DNA of 64,000 bases from Caldilineaceae bacterium (GTDB lineage Bacteria; Chloroflexota; Anaerolineae; Caldilineales; Caldilineaceae), in contig JAHBVF010000012.1 in NCBI GenBank assembly GCA_019637685.1, positions 62,001 through 126,000 on the forward strand, in the 5' to 3' direction. The notes beneath the pieces were generated by a model. The model searched no databases. It was not told where the DNA came from and was given only the letters and a program-made list of their open reading frames with translations. Position 1 is the first letter of the stretch; each line of letters starts with the position of its first letter. This document shows positions 63,837 to 64,000 of the stretch, one piece after another. Both the position numbers and the translations under genes were made by a program.

Positions 63837-64000
63837 CTACTGCTGGCGGCTGCCCTGGGGCAGTTTCGCCAACTCCTCTCGCACCAGGCGCACCACCAGC
63901 CGGTCCAGGGTGTCCACGGAATAGTTGTCCACGTCGTGGGTGGTCTCAGTGCCGGGGCCGCTGGCCGGATCGCCGCCCTCTTCGTAGGTCAGAAAGACGA
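63837..64000 (-). CDS. C-terminal end of an unidentified protein, cut by the right edge
   Basis: The minus-strand frame enters at the edge and reads VFLTYEEGGDPASGPGTETT, then DVDNYSVDTLDRLVVRLVRE, ending GSRQQ with a TAG at 63839-63837. About 54 residues are visible, acidic then helical. No family recognised. It is convergent with the BTAD gene. Confidence 0.5.
   Translation of the reverse strand, partial: VFLTYEEGGDPASGPGTETTHDVDNYSVDTLDRLVVRLVREELAKLPQGSRQQ

Overview
The window is GC-rich bacterial DNA, most likely from a Chloroflexota member (Anaerolineae/Caldilineae-like). The call rests on very large BTAD-ATPase-TPR regulators, secreted proteins ending in a short [FY]LP..R tail, lipoproteins and SH3b/LysM proteins with Thr/Pro linkers, and abundant dispersed palindromic repeats. 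No rRNA, tRNA, phage or CRISPR was found, and no ribosomal marker is present to fix the taxon.

Layout. Positions 1-9.4 kb are a minus-strand housekeeping run: LCP-family lipoprotein (cut by the edge), HD phosphohydrolase, CinA-like protein, CpXC protein, NAD-dependent DNA ligase, SH3b membrane protein and PolX. Positions 9.5-22.5 kb hold two BTAD regulators around two paralogous copies of a cassette: tiny HFFTLRLW protein, secreted OsmC-domain protein, DUF1059, DUF4242. The second copy runs into a CHAT (caspase-like) protein with a membrane tail and two envelope proteins (22.5-24.9 kb). Positions 25-36 kb carry a sulfotransferase, a LysM/CBM9-like/SH3b secreted protein, two split STAND-ATPase/TPR pairs, a small exported peptide and a DJ-1-like protein. 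Positions 36-46.5 kb hold two large TIG/CARDB/PPC secreted proteins, an Xre-ATPase-TPR regulator and a tandem-domain lipoprotein. Positions 46.8-54.1 kb are metabolic: CocE/NonD hydrolase, PNPOx-like protein, DUF1801, a small membrane protein and a CUT1-type sugar ABC importer without its ATPase. Positions 54.5-63.8 kb hold a 1783-residue secreted protein coupled to another small protein, divergent from a third BTAD regulator; a truncated gene lies at the right edge.

How it may fit together (inference). Three secreted-protein operons carry heptamers GAAACG(C/G) spaced exactly 11 bp apart, the geometry of SARP/BTAD binding sites, and BTAD or STAND regulators lie beside them. The window therefore looks like an accessory envelope/exoprotein island controlled by large signal-integrating regulators. 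It has been built by repeated duplication of small modules (HFFTLRLW protein, DUF1059, DUF4242, hairpins), some of which are now decaying.
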